DNA of 32,087 nt from a bacterium UBP2_UBA5202 (GCA_002412795.1 DHVS01000010.1:1-32087), one strand, 5' to 3'. Positions 15,942 through 25,013 are shown, counted from the stretch's first letter. Notes: generated by a model from the letters alone, not told the origin. Translations and numbers: made by a program.

Positions 15942-15971
15942 AAAAGCCCTCCTGGTTCCAGGAGGGCTTTT
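15942..15971. terminator. Strong bidirectional terminator
   Basis: Perfect 14-bp stem: AAAAGCCCTCCTGG (15942-15955), two-base loop, CCAGGAGGGCTTTT (15958-15971). A/T runs at both ends let it work in both directions, between the convergent lactate permease and nucleotidyltransferase genes. Confidence 0.92.
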
Positions 15972-15982
15972 ATTGTTCTCTA

Positions 15983-16747
15983 TTATCTTACCGACTTAAT
16001 GACCTCTTTGAACCACCGCCTGGCCCGGGCATCCTTGCGGCGCAGGTCGGCCGGATCCTTCACATAGAACAACGCCTGCAGCTTGGCCGCCGCCAGGGGA
16101 GGAAGTTCATAGTGCAGATAACGCCCCCGGAAATCATAATGGAAAGGGCCGTGCTTCATCCTTAGTGATTCCACCAGCATGTTCAAGGTCATAAAATAGT
16201 TGTACTGGGCCTCGATGTAATTCTTCCGGTTCAGTTCCTTGGCCACATAATTGGAGAACAATTCGAACATGTTCATCAGCCTGGCCTTTCGCTCTTTCAT
16301 CCCGGCCAAAAAATTCTTCCGATCCAGCTTGGACGGCCGGCAGATCTTGGCTTTGTCAAAATGGACCAGCGCTTTCCCGTGGATCTCGGGCTCCAGCAGC
16401 TTGTCCTTGCTGCTCTGGGGCATCACCGCCACGTCCACCAGCAGAAATTCATCGGCCCGCTTCAGCTTGTAAAAGGTGTGGATCATGTCCGGCCAGTTGG
16501 GGTGGTTGGCCGGCAGCCTGGCTTTGATGGGGGAGAGTTTTTTCAGGATGGCTTCCGCATCTTGCGCTGCCCGGTCGGCCTGGCCGTCTTTGGCGGCCAC
16601 CATCAGGTCTATGTCCGACCAACGGTCCACCCGGTCAAAGGCGGCGGCCCCGCCCTCCCACATGGCCAGGATTTGCCTTTGAGGCTCCAGCGACTGCCTT
16701 ACTGACTGCAGTATCTCAGCCCGGCTGAGTTTGTCTTTTGTGGTCAT
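15983..16747 (-). CDS. Nucleotidyltransferase-fold protein
   Basis: 254 residues. The N-terminal part has the pol-beta nucleotidyltransferase signature GGAAAFDRVDRWSDIDL: G32-G33 and then S44-D45-x-D47, with a third acidic residue in the LLVDVAVMP strand (about 120). A helical C-terminal domain (about 145-254; FELFSNYVAKELNRKNYIEAQYNYFMTLNMLVESLRMKHG) resembles the substrate-binding half of aminoglycoside adenylyltransferase-like proteins. Such proteins transfer a nucleotide to small molecules or proteins; the target is unknown. It overlaps the isochorismatase-like gene upstream by four bases, so the two are translationally coupled. Confidence 0.78.
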   Translation of the reverse strand: MTTKDKLSRAEILQSVRQSLEPQRQILAMWEGGAAAFDRVDRWSDIDLMVAAKDGQADRAAQDAEAILKKLSPIKARLPANHPNWPDMIHTFYKLKRADEFLLVDVAVMPQSSKDKLLEPEIHGKALVHFDKAKICRPSKLDRKNFLAGMKERKARLMNMFELFSNYVAKELNRKNYIEAQYNYFMTLNMLVESLRMKHGPFHYDFRGRYLHYELPPLAAAKLQALFYVKDPADLRRKDARARRWFKEVIKSVR

Positions 16748-17295
16748 TGCGCCTCGCTATATGTTTTCTGGTTATGGTTTAAGACTGGTGATGGTCCTTC
16801 AGCCAGCAGGTATTTTAAATTACTGACCGAAACCACATCGCTGATGCACTCCACGAAACGGATGTTCTCATGGCTGGGGCTGGCCAGCGCCCCCCGGATC
16901 AGGATGGCGGCATAGCCCTCGTCCTGAGCCCCCCGGTAAGTTGACAGCACGCAACGCTCGGCACAGTATCCGGCGATGAACACGGTGTCAATCCCCAGTT
17001 TCCCAAGCTTCTCCGCCAGATCGGTCTGGTGGAAGGAATTACCCTGCCGTTTGATGATGCGGATGTCCGCAGGCAGCGCATTGATCTTTTCCGGGATCTC
17101 GAATCCCGGATGGCCCGGCGCCAGGCCTTCCTCCGGGGTCAGCTGCTGGATGAAGATCACCGGATGGCCGTATTCCCGGAACATCCCGATGGCGCTGTTA
17201 ATGTAGACCACCGATTGCCCCAGCGACTGGGCGGTGTGCTGATCGGCCTTAAAAAAAGCCTTTTGAATGTCCACTATCAGCAGGGCGGGTTTCAT
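16744..17295 (-). CDS. Isochorismatase-family cysteine hydrolase
   Basis: 183 residues. The catalytic triad of the family is visible: D9 (LLIVDIQKAFF), K82 (IIKRQGNSF) and C115 (GYCAERCVLST), with the usual cis-peptide region before the Cys. Substrates in this family include nicotinamide, N-carbamoyl compounds and isochorismate; nothing here distinguishes them. The protein is short and complete. The pairing with a nucleotidyltransferase-fold protein by a four-base overlap suggests a shared small-molecule pathway, which is only an inference. The C-terminal extension after YLLAEG (about 166-183) looks unstructured. Confidence 0.87.
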   Translation of the reverse strand: MKPALLIVDIQKAFFKADQHTAQSLGQSVVYINSAIGMFREYGHPVIFIQQLTPEEGLAPGHPGFEIPEKINALPADIRIIKRQGNSFHQTDLAEKLGKLGIDTVFIAGYCAERCVLSTYRGAQDEGYAAILIRGALASPSHENIRFVECISDVVSVSNLKYLLAEGPSPVLNHNQKTYSEAQ

Positions 17296-17361
17296 AATTG
17301 CTCCTTTGAATTAAAATATTCTTTACCTTGGCTTGGGGGACCATCATTGCATCGGCAGCCC

Positions 17362-18675
17362 TTAAGATTTGGTGGTCACCGAGACACCTTCGCACAATAG
17401 CGGCGGGACCCGGGCCCCTTCAAAAGACGGATACAATGTCTCCCCCACCTCCACCACGTTGGACAGCGTTTGGTAGATGTTGCCGGCCGCCATGGCGTCC
17501 TTGACCCGGCCCACGATCCGGCCGTTCTCCACGTAGAGGCCGGGGCCGATGCCGATGGAGTAGTCCCCGTTGGGAATGTTGCCGCTGTGGGCGCCCATCA
17601 CGCCTTCGATGATGATGCCGCGATCGATCTGGGATATAAGCCTTGCCAGGGAGGCTGTGCCCGGCTCCATGAAGAGGTGCCCCAGGAACGGCCCGGGCTT
17701 TACGGTGACGGGGTCCCCGCTCCAGATGTCGCCCCGGTAGCCGTGGCCGGTGGAGGCGGCGCCCATTTTTTCGGCATATTTGAGGTCGTAGAAAAAGCCC
17801 TTCAACACGCCCTGTTCGATCAGGGGAAGTTTCTTGCAGGGCACCCCCTCGTCGTCCCAGGCCCGGGCGCCGGGATAGGCATCGTTGAGGGGATCGTCGT
17901 AGATGGTCAGTTTCGGGCTGAATATCCTCTGCCCCAGCCGGGCGGCGTTGGGCGAGATCTTTTCATAGACGCTGCGGCCGCTGAGCCCGCTGACGATTCG
18001 CCACAGCAGGGTGATCATGCTTTCCGGCATGAACAGGACCTTCATCCGGCCGCCCTTTGGCTGAACTGTCTTTTGCCCCTGCTTGAACAGATCGGCCATC
18101 TCGGATATCAGGTTATCCGGCATTTTTACCATAGCCCTGCTCCTGACCTCCCTGCTCATCCCGCTGCCCGAACCGGGGAAGATGATGGAACTGTATGAAC
18201 CGGCCAAGGAATTCCGCTGGCTCAGGTCGGCGCCCCTGCTGTTGAGTATCCGCATGGAATCCACGCTGACATAGGCGCCGGCCATGATCTCTCCGGCGGC
18301 TTTGGCCTTAAGGATCTCGCAGATTCGTTGGGACTCGTCCAACAGGTCTGCGCTGGACAGCTTGGATGCCGCCGGATCGTAGGTGGCCAGGCTCTGGCCG
18401 ACCCTGGTGTCCGGCAGGTCATAATTCGCCTCCACCCTTCCCCGGAGCGAGTCCAGGGCGTTTTCCAGCAGGCCCTGCCGGTTCTTTAGATTGCGGGTAT
18501 AGGCAAACCCCAGTTTTCCGTCCTTGATTATCCTCAGCGATACCCCCGACAGGAAGTTGGTCTTTATGTCGTAAAGCTTGGCGTCATGGAAGGACACCGA
18601 AATGGAGCTCTGCTCGGTCGAAAATACCTCGGCCTGATCGGCTGCCCGGCCGGCCATTTCCAAAAGTTTTTCCAT
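17362..18675 (-). CDS. pmbA: TldE/PmbA-type subunit of the TldD/TldE peptidase
   Basis: 437 residues of the TldD/PmbA family without the HExxxH zinc motif, as expected for TldE. Family segments include AEVFSTEQSSISVSFHDAKLYDIKT near the N-terminus, WSGDPVTVKPGPFLGHLFMEPG and the C-terminal NGDYSIGIGPGLYVENGRIVGRVKDAMAAGNIYQTL. TldE pairs with TldD to form a heterodimeric metalloprotease that degrades unfolded peptides and, in some bacteria, matures modified peptides. Its ATG overlaps the tldD stop by one base (TGATG), giving tight translational coupling for equal amounts of the two subunits. Confidence 0.92.
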   Translation of the reverse strand: MEKLLEMAGRAADQAEVFSTEQSSISVSFHDAKLYDIKTNFLSGVSLRIIKDGKLGFAYTRNLKNRQGLLENALDSLRGRVEANYDLPDTRVGQSLATYDPAASKLSSADLLDESQRICEILKAKAAGEIMAGAYVSVDSMRILNSRGADLSQRNSLAGSYSSIIFPGSGSGMSREVRSRAMVKMPDNLISEMADLFKQGQKTVQPKGGRMKVLFMPESMITLLWRIVSGLSGRSVYEKISPNAARLGQRIFSPKLTIYDDPLNDAYPGARAWDDEGVPCKKLPLIEQGVLKGFFYDLKYAEKMGAASTGHGYRGDIWSGDPVTVKPGPFLGHLFMEPGTASLARLISQIDRGIIIEGVMGAHSGNIPNGDYSIGIGPGLYVENGRIVGRVKDAMAAGNIYQTLSNVVEVGETLYPSFEGARVPPLLCEGVSVTTKS

Positions 18676-20039
18676 CAGATGCCCCCCACTATCAGGTTAT
18701 CGATTATGATGTGCGGACCGCCGTTGCAGGAACGGATGTTGCTCTGCCCCTTGCCGCAGCCGCCGATCTGTGAAAGCCTCAGGTCGCTGCCCACCGAGCT
18801 GATATCCATTAGTGTCTGGTAAAGGTTGCCGGAGATGTTTATGTCCCGGACCATCCGGCCGATCTTGCCCTGCCTGACCTCGTAACCGTAGTTGGCGCCG
18901 AAGGTGAAATTCTCCCCCGACGTTTGGCCGCCCTTGGCATCCAGCAGATACAACCCATCCCACAGCGACTGGAGCAGTTCCCCGAAGCTTTTATCACCAG
19001 GCTGAATGAATATGGTCCCCATCCTGACGATGGGCGCATAGCGGTAATCCTCGGCCACGCAGTGGCCGCTCAAGGGCTCTCCGAACTCGGCCGCCGTCCT
19101 CCGTGAATGAAGACGGCCCGACAGCACCCCGTTCTTGATCAGCTGAACCGGGCGCACCTCCACCCCTTCGTCGTCGTATTGGTAGAAACCCAGCTGCCCG
19201 GGCTGGGTGGCGTCATCGATTATATTCAATATCCCATTGCCCAACTTGGCTCCCAGCGTCATTCTCTTCCTCATGGCCGGCAGGGTCTCCACGATGTCGG
19301 CCTCCGAGAAATGGCCGAAGGCTTCGTGGGCAAAGACCCCGGCCAGGCTGGGATTGAGGATGCAGCTGTAGGATCCGCTTTTCACCGGTTCGGCCGCCAG
19401 CAGATCCAGGACCAGCTTGGTCTTTTCTTCAAAATGCCTTTCCTGCCCCCTGATGGCGCCGAAGCCGTCGCTGCCGCCTATGCCCACTCTGATGTTCTGG
19501 GTCAGGCCGCCTTCCCTGGCGGTGATCAGGCCCCGGACGCTGGTGGTAAGCAGATCCTCCTGGATCCGGCTGCCCTCGCTGTTCAGGTAGTATTTTTTCC
19601 GGCAGACCTCGCTGTAGGCGATGCTGGTGTTCACCACTTTGGGCCAGGCCAGCGGGATGTTGTTGTACTTCCTCACCAGCTCCAGCTTTTCCTCCATCGG
19701 GATATGCCGGGGGTCTTCCCCCAGCTTTGGGGCAAAGGTGTCCCGGACCGCTTCGGCTTTGGCCATCCGGACCGGTTTTGCCGTGTTCCGGGAGAACAAT
19801 GATGCGTTCTCTTCCGCCGCTCTGACTGCGGCTTCGGCCTCGTCCGGCCTGGTAAAGGTCACCGAAGCCATGCCGCCCTGGTCCAGGACCCGGACCACAA
19901 AACCGTCGCTGGCATTGGCCGACAGCGTGGTCAGCTCCTTTCCGCTGAAGCCGATGGCTGTTTCCTTCACCTCTTCATAGCGGATGTCAATGTAATCGGC
20001 TTTGGCTCCGGCCAGGATCTTCTCCAATTTTTCGAACAT
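18675..20039 (-). CDS. tldD: TldD-type zinc protease subunit
   Basis: 454 residues. The zinc-binding motif H238-E-A-F-G-H243 within NPSLAGVFAHEAFGHFSEADI identifies the catalytic TldD subunit. Other family segments are YIDIRYEEVKETAIGFSGKELTTLS at the N-terminus, RTAAEFGEPLSGHCVAEDYRYAPIVRMGTIFIQPG, and a C-terminal QIGGCGKGQ stretch. It should act in the cytoplasm as a dimer with the PmbA/TldE protein encoded directly downstream. A GGAG site lies five bases before the ATG. It follows the outer-membrane protein gene by 27 bases and may be read from the same transcript. Confidence 0.93.
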   Translation of the reverse strand: MFEKLEKILAGAKADYIDIRYEEVKETAIGFSGKELTTLSANASDGFVVRVLDQGGMASVTFTRPDEAEAAVRAAEENASLFSRNTAKPVRMAKAEAVRDTFAPKLGEDPRHIPMEEKLELVRKYNNIPLAWPKVVNTSIAYSEVCRKKYYLNSEGSRIQEDLLTTSVRGLITAREGGLTQNIRVGIGGSDGFGAIRGQERHFEEKTKLVLDLLAAEPVKSGSYSCILNPSLAGVFAHEAFGHFSEADIVETLPAMRKRMTLGAKLGNGILNIIDDATQPGQLGFYQYDDEGVEVRPVQLIKNGVLSGRLHSRRTAAEFGEPLSGHCVAEDYRYAPIVRMGTIFIQPGDKSFGELLQSLWDGLYLLDAKGGQTSGENFTFGANYGYEVRQGKIGRMVRDINISGNLYQTLMDISSVGSDLRLSQIGGCGKGQSNIRSCNGGPHIIIDNLIVGGI

Positions 20040-20066
20040 CGTGTCTCCAGTTTGAGTATTGTAAAT

Positions 20067-22325
20067 TTAAAAATACAGCAGGTATTTGGCTTTGATGGCT
20101 CCTATGGCATATCTCTGGGTCATCTTGCCGTCGGGATTGACCGAATAATCCAGCGAGTTGTAATCGTTCAAGGCCACATACAGCCAGCTCTTGGGGGAAA
20201 AATTCCAGGAGTACAGCAACCCAAACCTGTCGGTCTGAAGCCGGGTCCTCCCCAGTTCGGTCCCGGGGGTGGCAGCCACCATTTCGTTGAATACCGAAAG
20301 CGTCATTTTGGCCGTGATCCGGTAATCCATGCGGGGCCTTAAGATCGGGGTCATGGCTGTTATTTTTTTATCCTGGCCCCATTCTACCCAGAGCATCGAG
20401 GTCAGGGTGGTGCTCAACGGCGAGATGATTGAATAACTGAAGGTCAGCCAATTCGAACCCTGATAAGCCAGATATTTTCTGGCATAGTTATAGCTGTAGT
20501 TATAATCACATCCTCCGTTGACATTGTTTCCCATCAGCATGCCCCAAAAGTTAAAACTTATGTCGCGGCTGATGTAATTTATGCACCAGCTGGAATCGGT
20601 AAAGGGATCTTTTATGAGTTCGTATGCCTTGCCGTAGCTTCCCTCCAGATTCGCGCCCCAGTTGTTCCTCCAATTGGGATTCACCAGGAACGAGCCGAAG
20701 GTCGACCATCTGGGACAGCCCGGTTCCCTGGCCCTGACGAATCCCGGGGCAACATAAAGATTACGCAAAGATCCTTCTTTGAATGTCCAGAACGGACCGC
20801 TGATCAGGAGTGCCCGCTGCCGCCCGGCCCAGGGAACAAAACCTATATCCCCCACATCAAAGGAATCGTCGATGGCTTCGTAGGACGCCATAGTCAGGAA
20901 TTTGCCAATAAAACCGCGGTATCCGGTGGAAACGGCCCAGCCGCTGTTTTTAACCGTATCCGGGCCGGACGGCCTTTGGGCCTGGCTGTATGCCCCCTGC
21001 AGGATAAGCTGGTTCGGTCCCTGGCGAAATGACGCATCCAGCCCGGCCGCATAGTTGTATTCCAAGCTGTTCACCGACATCCCGCTGAATAACAGTCCGG
21101 CATCCGAATTATTCAAGATCCTTTTTGAAGCCCTGAAGACCCCGAATTTCTTTTCCGGTTCGGCGGCGGGCTGGCCCCACGGATCGTTATAATCGTATTT
21201 TTCGGTATAGGCCGCCAGCCCGCCCAGGTTCCAATCCGTGGCCTTGTGGGTGGCCTTCAATCCCCCGACTATCGGCACCGCTCCACCGTTAATGGATTTT
21301 CCGATCCGGCGGGAATAAAAGATGTTGAGCGGCTGGAAGAAACCGCTGCCCTGGAATTCCGAGAAACGGAATATCTCCCGCCCCTCAACGAAGAACGGCC
21401 TCTGTTCCTGAAGATAGGTGGGATACCGGGAAAGATTCACCGAGGACGGGTCCGATTCGATCTGGGCAAAATCGGGATAGGCCGTGGCATTTATGCTGGT
21501 CTGCGGGGTCAGGTCCCATTTGGCGGTCAGGCTGCCCTTGAACTTCCTGGTCGGGGTCTCTCCCCGAAAATCCTCAAAACGGAAAAACCCCTCGGGATAC
21601 AGTTCGAAATAGTATCCCGATGATCTTGGATTGATGTTGGTAGCCGTACCCCAGCGTGATACCAGGTCTCCGTCCTTTTGAGTAACCCCGGCCCAGTAGT
21701 CGTCCTCAAAGGTGGTGGCGATATGCCGGGCAAACTGAATGTTCCATTCCCCCAGGCCTTTCTTGTAACGCAATGTCTTGAAGGGGATCTTCATCTCCAC
21801 TTCCATTCTGTCTGGATACATCTTCACCGCATTGTACCATACCCCCTCCCAGGACTGATCCTGACTCCGTCCATCGTCCATGATCAACCCGTCCCAGAAA
21901 ATACCGCTGCCGAAGACCAGGAAAAAATAACCGTTGGTCCGGCTGCCGAAGGGATCGAACTTGACGATCACATAATCTTCGTCCTTGGTGAAGCAAGCCA
22001 CCGGGGGGTTCTTGACCGCATGGCAGCGGAAGGCCAGGTAAAGATTTTCTTCATCTTGCAGCATATAGACCACGGTCTTCTCGCTGGGCTCGGTATTCTC
22101 GTACGGCTGGCTCTGGATGAGATCGGTTATCGAGTCCGCCTGCTGCCAGAGGTCTTCGATGACCCCGTCGATCTCCGGCGGAGTCTGGGCCTGCCTGACG
22201 CTGAAGACCTTTGGATTCGTTATCGCGGATATCTTTTCCCCGGCCGGCTCCTGAGCCCAGGAGCTTTCTGTCAGGATTCCTATTAAAAGCAATCCCAAGG
22301 CAAAGGCTGAGCAGTATGATTTCAT
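20067..22325 (-). CDS. Outer-membrane protein with CBM9-like and DUF5916 domains
   Basis: 752 residues. A signal peptide (about 1-24, ending SSWA) is followed by a carbohydrate-binding-family-9-like beta-sandwich (about 45-230: PPEIDGVIEDLWQQAD, NLYLAFRCHA, FDPFGSRTNGYFFLV, MEVEMKIPFKTL, WNIQFAR). The rest (about 240-752) is a DUF5916-type beta-barrel with alternating strands, many aromatics and the closing KYLLYF with a terminal Phe, the usual signal for barrel insertion. FVEGREIFRF and FYSRRIG are typical of this family. These proteins are common in Bacteroidota-like and FCB lineages; the ligand is unknown. A purine-rich site (GGGGGA) precedes the ATG by six bases. Confidence 0.88.
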   Translation of the reverse strand: MKSYCSAFALGLLLIGILTESSWAQEPAGEKISAITNPKVFSVRQAQTPPEIDGVIEDLWQQADSITDLIQSQPYENTEPSEKTVVYMLQDEENLYLAFRCHAVKNPPVACFTKDEDYVIVKFDPFGSRTNGYFFLVFGSGIFWDGLIMDDGRSQDQSWEGVWYNAVKMYPDRMEVEMKIPFKTLRYKKGLGEWNIQFARHIATTFEDDYWAGVTQKDGDLVSRWGTATNINPRSSGYYFELYPEGFFRFEDFRGETPTRKFKGSLTAKWDLTPQTSINATAYPDFAQIESDPSSVNLSRYPTYLQEQRPFFVEGREIFRFSEFQGSGFFQPLNIFYSRRIGKSINGGAVPIVGGLKATHKATDWNLGGLAAYTEKYDYNDPWGQPAAEPEKKFGVFRASKRILNNSDAGLLFSGMSVNSLEYNYAAGLDASFRQGPNQLILQGAYSQAQRPSGPDTVKNSGWAVSTGYRGFIGKFLTMASYEAIDDSFDVGDIGFVPWAGRQRALLISGPFWTFKEGSLRNLYVAPGFVRAREPGCPRWSTFGSFLVNPNWRNNWGANLEGSYGKAYELIKDPFTDSSWCINYISRDISFNFWGMLMGNNVNGGCDYNYSYNYARKYLAYQGSNWLTFSYSIISPLSTTLTSMLWVEWGQDKKITAMTPILRPRMDYRITAKMTLSVFNEMVAATPGTELGRTRLQTDRFGLLYSWNFSPKSWLYVALNDYNSLDYSVNPDGKMTQRYAIGAIKAKYLLYF

Positions 22326-22352
22326 GTTGTTTCCCCCTAAACTCCGTTAATT

Positions 22353-22913
22353 TTAATTGTCAAGGGCGAATGTTGAACCGGCAGCAGGGGCTGGATCGGC
22401 TTGGTCATTTTGGGCCGGTTCTCTGTCGGCCACAACGTTGGGAAGTGCATTTTTTTTCTGGTTCATCTCCCGTTTTAACCTTTCAACGGTTTTTTGAAAA
22501 CATGGGGATTTTCCCAATTTTTCAAAATCCGGATCTTTCGAGATATGCTCGAAGTCGTCGAAACCGGCTTCCACCGCCAGGCACAGGTATCTGGCCGCCT
22601 GTTGGTCATTGCCCATCTTGCCATAACAGCAGGCCAGGTTATATATGTCATTGAAGTCACAGCAGCCGGACCTTAACAGCAGATGAAAAAGTTGGCTGGC
22701 CAGACTATAGTTGCCCTGCCAGTAAGCGCTTTTCGCCTCAAGAGCCAACCTTTCGGCGATGGCACGCAAATACAGCCGGGAAAACTCCGCCGGGGTTTGA
22801 TTTACCTGGACCGCTGCATCGGACTCGACCTTGGTCCAGACCTTGGCCTGGGTGCCGAATGTCACACCCGTAAAAAGGGCGGTGACGAATATCAGAAGCA
22901 ATGTTATTTTCAT
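22353..22913 (-). CDS. Secreted TPR protein
   Basis: 186 residues with a signal peptide (about 1-20, ending VTFG). A TPR-like core covers about 45-140: LYLRAIAERLALEAKSAYWQGNYSLASQLFHLLLRSG, then DIYNLACCYGKMGNDQQAARYLCLAVEAGFDDFEHISKDPDFEKLG. The last part is the 'end-of-group' TPR variant that often closes such arrays. The C-terminal ~40 residues are polar and Pro/Ala-rich. It sits between the S41 protease and the outer-membrane protein, so it could be a periplasmic adaptor for one of them. AAGGA lies eight bases before the ATG. No enzymatic motif. Confidence 0.8.
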   Translation of the reverse strand: MKITLLLIFVTALFTGVTFGTQAKVWTKVESDAAVQVNQTPAEFSRLYLRAIAERLALEAKSAYWQGNYSLASQLFHLLLRSGCCDFNDIYNLACCYGKMGNDQQAARYLCLAVEAGFDDFEHISKDPDFEKLGKSPCFQKTVERLKREMNQKKNALPNVVADREPAQNDQADPAPAAGSTFALDN

Positions 22914-22990
22914 TTTCGGATTCCTTGTTTTAACTGTTATTGTTTTTTACATTATGGATTTCAGTTTGTTTTTGCCCCAACTGATAAGCC

Positions 22991-23053
22991 GTAAAATAGT
23001 TAGGCCTCCGGTATTGAAACCTTCGGATTGATCTTCATGATGTTATTTTCATT
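22991..23053 (-). other. Two possible overlapping leader ORFs
   Basis: In the 233-bp gap between the S41 and TPR genes, GAGGT lies six bases before an ATG at 23053 that opens a five-codon ORF (MKITS). Its stop overlaps the ATG of a 12-codon ORF (MKINPKVSIPEA) ending at about 22999. The first 16 bases repeat those at the start of the TPR gene (ATG AAA ATA ACA). This could be a decayed duplicate gene start or a short leader; nothing shows that it is translated. Confidence 0.25.
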
Positions 23054-23146
23054 TTAAGACCTCCCTTCTTAGTTTGCCAGGCTGCCGAAATGATCCCCTT
23101 TTTGTGGCCCGGCAGTTCCATTCGGCGGCCGTTCCCAATGAGCGGC

Positions 23147-24472
23147 TTACCGGTTCTTGCCGCTTCGCATGCTCTCGCCGTTGGGCCGCGTAAAATCCAA
23201 AGCCGTGACCCGGCCTTCCGGACTAAGGATGAAGTCGATCCGGGCACCTGTAACATCCGCTATGAAACTTGCGTCCGAGACCGGAAACAGCTTATACCCG
23301 GGGCGGCCGTTCCTGGCCAGATAAAGCTGGCCCGGCTGGTAAATGATAATCCTGGTGCCGTAGTTTCCGGCATAGTCTTTAAGCTTCTCCTCCGGCACCC
23401 TGTAATTGCCAAACTCCGCGATCTTAAGCAGGCGGGTGTTTTTCAAACCCTGCCGGTCAAGGGGATCGCTGGCTTTGGTGATCAAGGTGTCCAGGGCCAT
23501 CAGGTAGGCGGTATTGAAGGCGCTGTCGGCCGGAACCTTGACATGCGGTATCACCCCAGTCCCCTCCCAGTTGGACTTGGAAACGGGGGAGATGGACCGG
23601 CCAAAGGGCAGGGAGAGGGTGAACAGATCGTTGACTATCTTGAAATCCACCGGATGGGCTCCGCCCCCGGTGTTCTCGCCCACTATGGTGGCCCTTTTCA
23701 GCTCCTTAAGATTGTTGCTGAACTCCTCGGCCGCGGAAAAAGTATAATTGCTGGTCAGGATGTAGACCGGCACATCCGGCCTGCGGGAACCTGGTATGTA
23801 CGGAAGGGACCAGTATTGCTGGGTGGTGTTACCCGGCCGTTCATAGATATCATTAAGATGGGTGGGCTCGGCGAAAAGATAACTGGATAACAGCTGAATC
23901 ATCTCGGGGTGCCCGCCCCCGTTCTTTCTCAGGTCGAAGATCACGGCCTGGGCGTTGGCCAGATAGTTCATGGCCGAGATCGCCGCCTGTCCGGCCTCGG
24001 GAAGTTTGGGATCGGTGAAGGCTCTCAGTTCCAGATAGCCTACATTCCCCGGCAGGTACTCCGCCTTGACAAATCCGTAATTTATCCTCTGCATGCTCTT
24101 CATCCATTCCGGCGGAACCTGATTATTTTGGGTATCAGCCCGCATGGCCGCTATCTGCCCCGGTTCGTACCTGACATTTAGATGCAGGTCATGGCTGACC
24201 GACCTCAGGTCCTCGGTCAACCGCCCGGCCAGATCTTCCGGGTCGGTGATCTTATTGTACTTGCCGGAACGAAGGTTTTTCAGCACCAATTGATCCATTT
24301 TCTTTGCCGTTTCCGGGAAAACGTAGTTGCTGTCCAGCAGTACTGTGATCGCTTCTATGGTTTGTTTTTTTATGGCCTTACCCAAAGCAAGTTTGGCCGG
24401 GGTCTGGGCCTGCGCCGATCCGGCCAGCAAGGCCATCAACATCACCTCGGATAGGAATAATGTCAGTTTCAT
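23147..24472 (-). CDS. Secreted S41-family (C-terminal processing-like) serine protease
   Basis: 441 residues from ATG at 24472, chosen because AAAGGAG ends six bases upstream; the in-frame TTG at 24478 abuts that site. A signal peptide (about 1-22, ending AQA) precedes an IRBP-like N-terminal helical domain (about 30-120) and the S41 core. The nucleophile is probably S246 in SNYTFSAAEEF, with the general-base Lys in the following helix (LKELKRATIVGENTGG). DLRKNGGG (180-187) is a conserved S41 segment. No PDZ domain is evident, as in the IRBP-like branch. A C-terminal beta domain (about 330-441) follows. A likely periplasmic peptidase of unknown substrate. Confidence 0.88.
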   Translation of the reverse strand: MKLTLFLSEVMLMALLAGSAQAQTPAKLALGKAIKKQTIEAITVLLDSNYVFPETAKKMDQLVLKNLRSGKYNKITDPEDLAGRLTEDLRSVSHDLHLNVRYEPGQIAAMRADTQNNQVPPEWMKSMQRINYGFVKAEYLPGNVGYLELRAFTDPKLPEAGQAAISAMNYLANAQAVIFDLRKNGGGHPEMIQLLSSYLFAEPTHLNDIYERPGNTTQQYWSLPYIPGSRRPDVPVYILTSNYTFSAAEEFSNNLKELKRATIVGENTGGGAHPVDFKIVNDLFTLSLPFGRSISPVSKSNWEGTGVIPHVKVPADSAFNTAYLMALDTLITKASDPLDRQGLKNTRLLKIAEFGNYRVPEEKLKDYAGNYGTRIIIYQPGQLYLARNGRPGYKLFPVSDASFIADVTGARIDFILSPEGRVTALDFTRPNGESMRSGKNR

Positions 24473-24502
24473 ATACAACTCCTTTATTGATATTAAGTTA
24501 TT

Positions 24503-24832
24503 TTAATTGTAAACTGTCCGGATATTGCGGGTCTTGGTTTCATTGCCTTTTTTAGACAGCCCGGCTTTGCTTTTATGAGCCTTGCCTAAACCTGTCCGCA
24601 CTGAGGCAATATTGTGTTCTTTGGTGTTCTGCTGTTTGATCGCATCATTACTGTTGGTTTTCAAGGTCTGATCCTGCCGCAGCGAATCGGCCGGGATTGC
24701 TACTTCCGTCAGATACGTCGCACAGTAGCCTTCGGAGACCTTGGCATTGATTATGTTTTGAGGTGTGGTCTGAGCTGCGGCAAGTCCTGCCAAACCCAGA
24801 GTGATTGTTATGACCATTATTCTCTTTTTCAT
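24503..24832 (-). CDS. Small secreted protein of unknown function under a TetR-type operator
   Basis: 109 residues from ATG at 24832 (GAGGA four bases upstream; the frame stays open further upstream but crosses the operator). A signal peptide (about 1-21, ending GLAAAQ) is clear. The mature part is hydrophilic, with a single Cys (SEGYCATYLTEV), a Gln/Asn/Lys-rich middle and a basic C-terminus. I do not recognise the family. It lies 30 bases upstream of the S41 protease gene and is probably cotranscribed with it. The palindrome at 24877-24888, identical to the one at the tetR promoter, lies 45-56 bases before its start. It may be a substrate or partner of the protease. Confidence 0.6.
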   Translation of the reverse strand: MKKRIMVITITLGLAGLAAAQTTPQNIINAKVSEGYCATYLTEVAIPADSLRQDQTLKTNSNDAIKQQNTKEHNIASVRTGLGKAHKSKAGLSKKGNETKTRNIRTVYN

Positions 24833-24876
24833 GTTTTCCTCACTTTTAAACATTTTTATATGAATCCGCAAGAAGG

Positions 24877-24888
24877 ACAAACGTTTGT
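24877..24888. promoter_or_regulatory. Putative TetR operator, copy 2
   Basis: Perfect palindrome ACAAACGTTTGT, identical in all 12 bases to the one at 25741-25752. It lies 45-56 bases upstream of the small secreted-protein gene. A weak -10-like CATAAA sits directly upstream on the minus strand, so binding here would be expected to block that promoter. Confidence 0.7.
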
Positions 24889-25013
24889 TTATGTTTTTAG
24901 TCCAAAAATATGCCGAATTTTCAGCAAGTTTTGGTTTTTTTAGATTCTTTGAATACTCGGGATACGGTTTTCCTGTGTTTATGCTATGAATACGACTAAA
25001 AATGATTTATGTT

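Noticed and set aside
17362..20039. TldD/TldE as maturation enzymes for a nearby modified peptide
   Set aside because: No precursor peptide, cyclodehydratase, radical SAM or lanthipeptide gene is in the window; the 109-residue secreted protein has a Sec signal and no leader-like features.
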